A stretch of DNA of 31,257 nt from a virus: the IMG/VR virus record IMGVR_UViG_3300042397_001572, positions 1 to 31,257 of that record, one strand, 5' to 3'. Below are positions 31,203 through 31,257 of this stretch, one piece after another. The position numbers were made by a program, and so were the translations under genes. How positions within the stretch are numbered: the first letter of the stretch is position 1; every line of letters starts with the position of its first letter. The notes beneath the pieces are model-generated. The model worked only from the letters and a program-made list of their open reading frames with translations, was not told the DNA's origin and searched no databases.

Positions 31203-31257
31203 ATGGCACTAACATCACCAGGCGTACAAGTTACGGTAATCGACGAGAGTTTTTATA
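31203..31257 (+). CDS. 18: Tail sheath protein, gp18-like, 3'-truncated
   Basis: Only the first 18 codons are in the window (MALTSPGVQVTVIDESFY), which match the N-terminal pattern M-A-L-x-S-P-G-V-x-V-x-V-x-(D/N)-E-S of tail sheath proteins of marine T4-like phages. An AGGAGA ribosome-binding site and a late promoter motif precede it. The gene continues beyond the right edge. Confidence 0.75.
   Translation, partial: MALTSPGVQVTVIDESFY

Noticed and set aside
1-31257. CRISPR arrays, tRNAs, insertion sequences, attachment sites
   Set aside because: No regular repeat-spacer pattern, cloverleaf, transposase or terminal inverted repeats were seen on reading both strands; low-copy tRNA remnants could still escape a manual read.

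Overview
The window is part of the structural-gene region of a T4-like marine myovirus (tailed phage with a contractile tail). The evidence is a set of T4-type morphogenesis proteins: neck proteins like gp13 and gp14, a tail-sheath terminator like gp15, the first codons of a gp18-like tail sheath, a gp1-like dNMP kinase, an endonuclease VII/HNH-type protein and a GroES-type co-chaperonin. T4-type late promoter motifs (TATAAATA, GATAAATA, CTAAATAT) precede several genes. Long modular adhesins of the kind found in cyanophages and pelagiphages point to a marine host. The host itself cannot be read from the sequence.

Layout. (1) Positions 1-11234, plus strand: adhesin and virion-surface genes. 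A giant protein, cut by the left edge, is followed by two small virion proteins, three tandem paralogous fibres with C1q-like tips, and a 206-aa unknown. A perfectly symmetrical bidirectional terminator (11255-11280) closes the block. (2) Positions 11280-23486, minus strand: an AT-richer, tightly coupled block of 15 genes. It encodes GroES, three flavin-dependent (tryptophan-type) halogenases, eight proteins of the 2-oxoglutarate/Fe(II) oxygenase type and three paralogs of an uncharacterised family. (3) Positions 23618-25702, plus strand: a fibre protein with a collagen-like segment, internal repeats and a cupredoxin-like C-terminus. (4) Positions 25699-29327, minus strand: gp14-like, gp15-like, a degenerate Nudix-fold protein and a small coiled-coil protein. 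(5) Positions 29355-31257: gp13-like and dNMP kinase (plus), an HNH endonuclease (minus) and the start of the tail sheath (plus).

The most notable content is block 2. It is a late-expressed cassette rich in C-H functionalising enzymes: three halogenases with intact FAD, Lys, Glu and WxWxIP motifs, plus eight candidate hydroxylases, lying between two groups of surface-adhesin genes. Genes are joined by 1-4 nt stop/start overlaps, and T4-type late promoter motifs sit at its head (23535-23542) and before the second halogenase sub-operon (15087-15094). The enzymes are therefore probably made with the virion proteins. Single phage halogenases and phage 2OG oxygenases are known, including the cyanophage enzyme VirX1. 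A set this dense, with its own paralogous family of unknown function, is unusual. No flavin reductase and no obvious small precursor peptide is encoded in the window. Reduced flavin would have to come from the host or another part of the genome, and the substrate (virion proteins, host surface or a host metabolite) is unknown.

No tRNA, CRISPR array, insertion sequence or attachment site was seen. No gene-free stretch exceeds about 135 bases.
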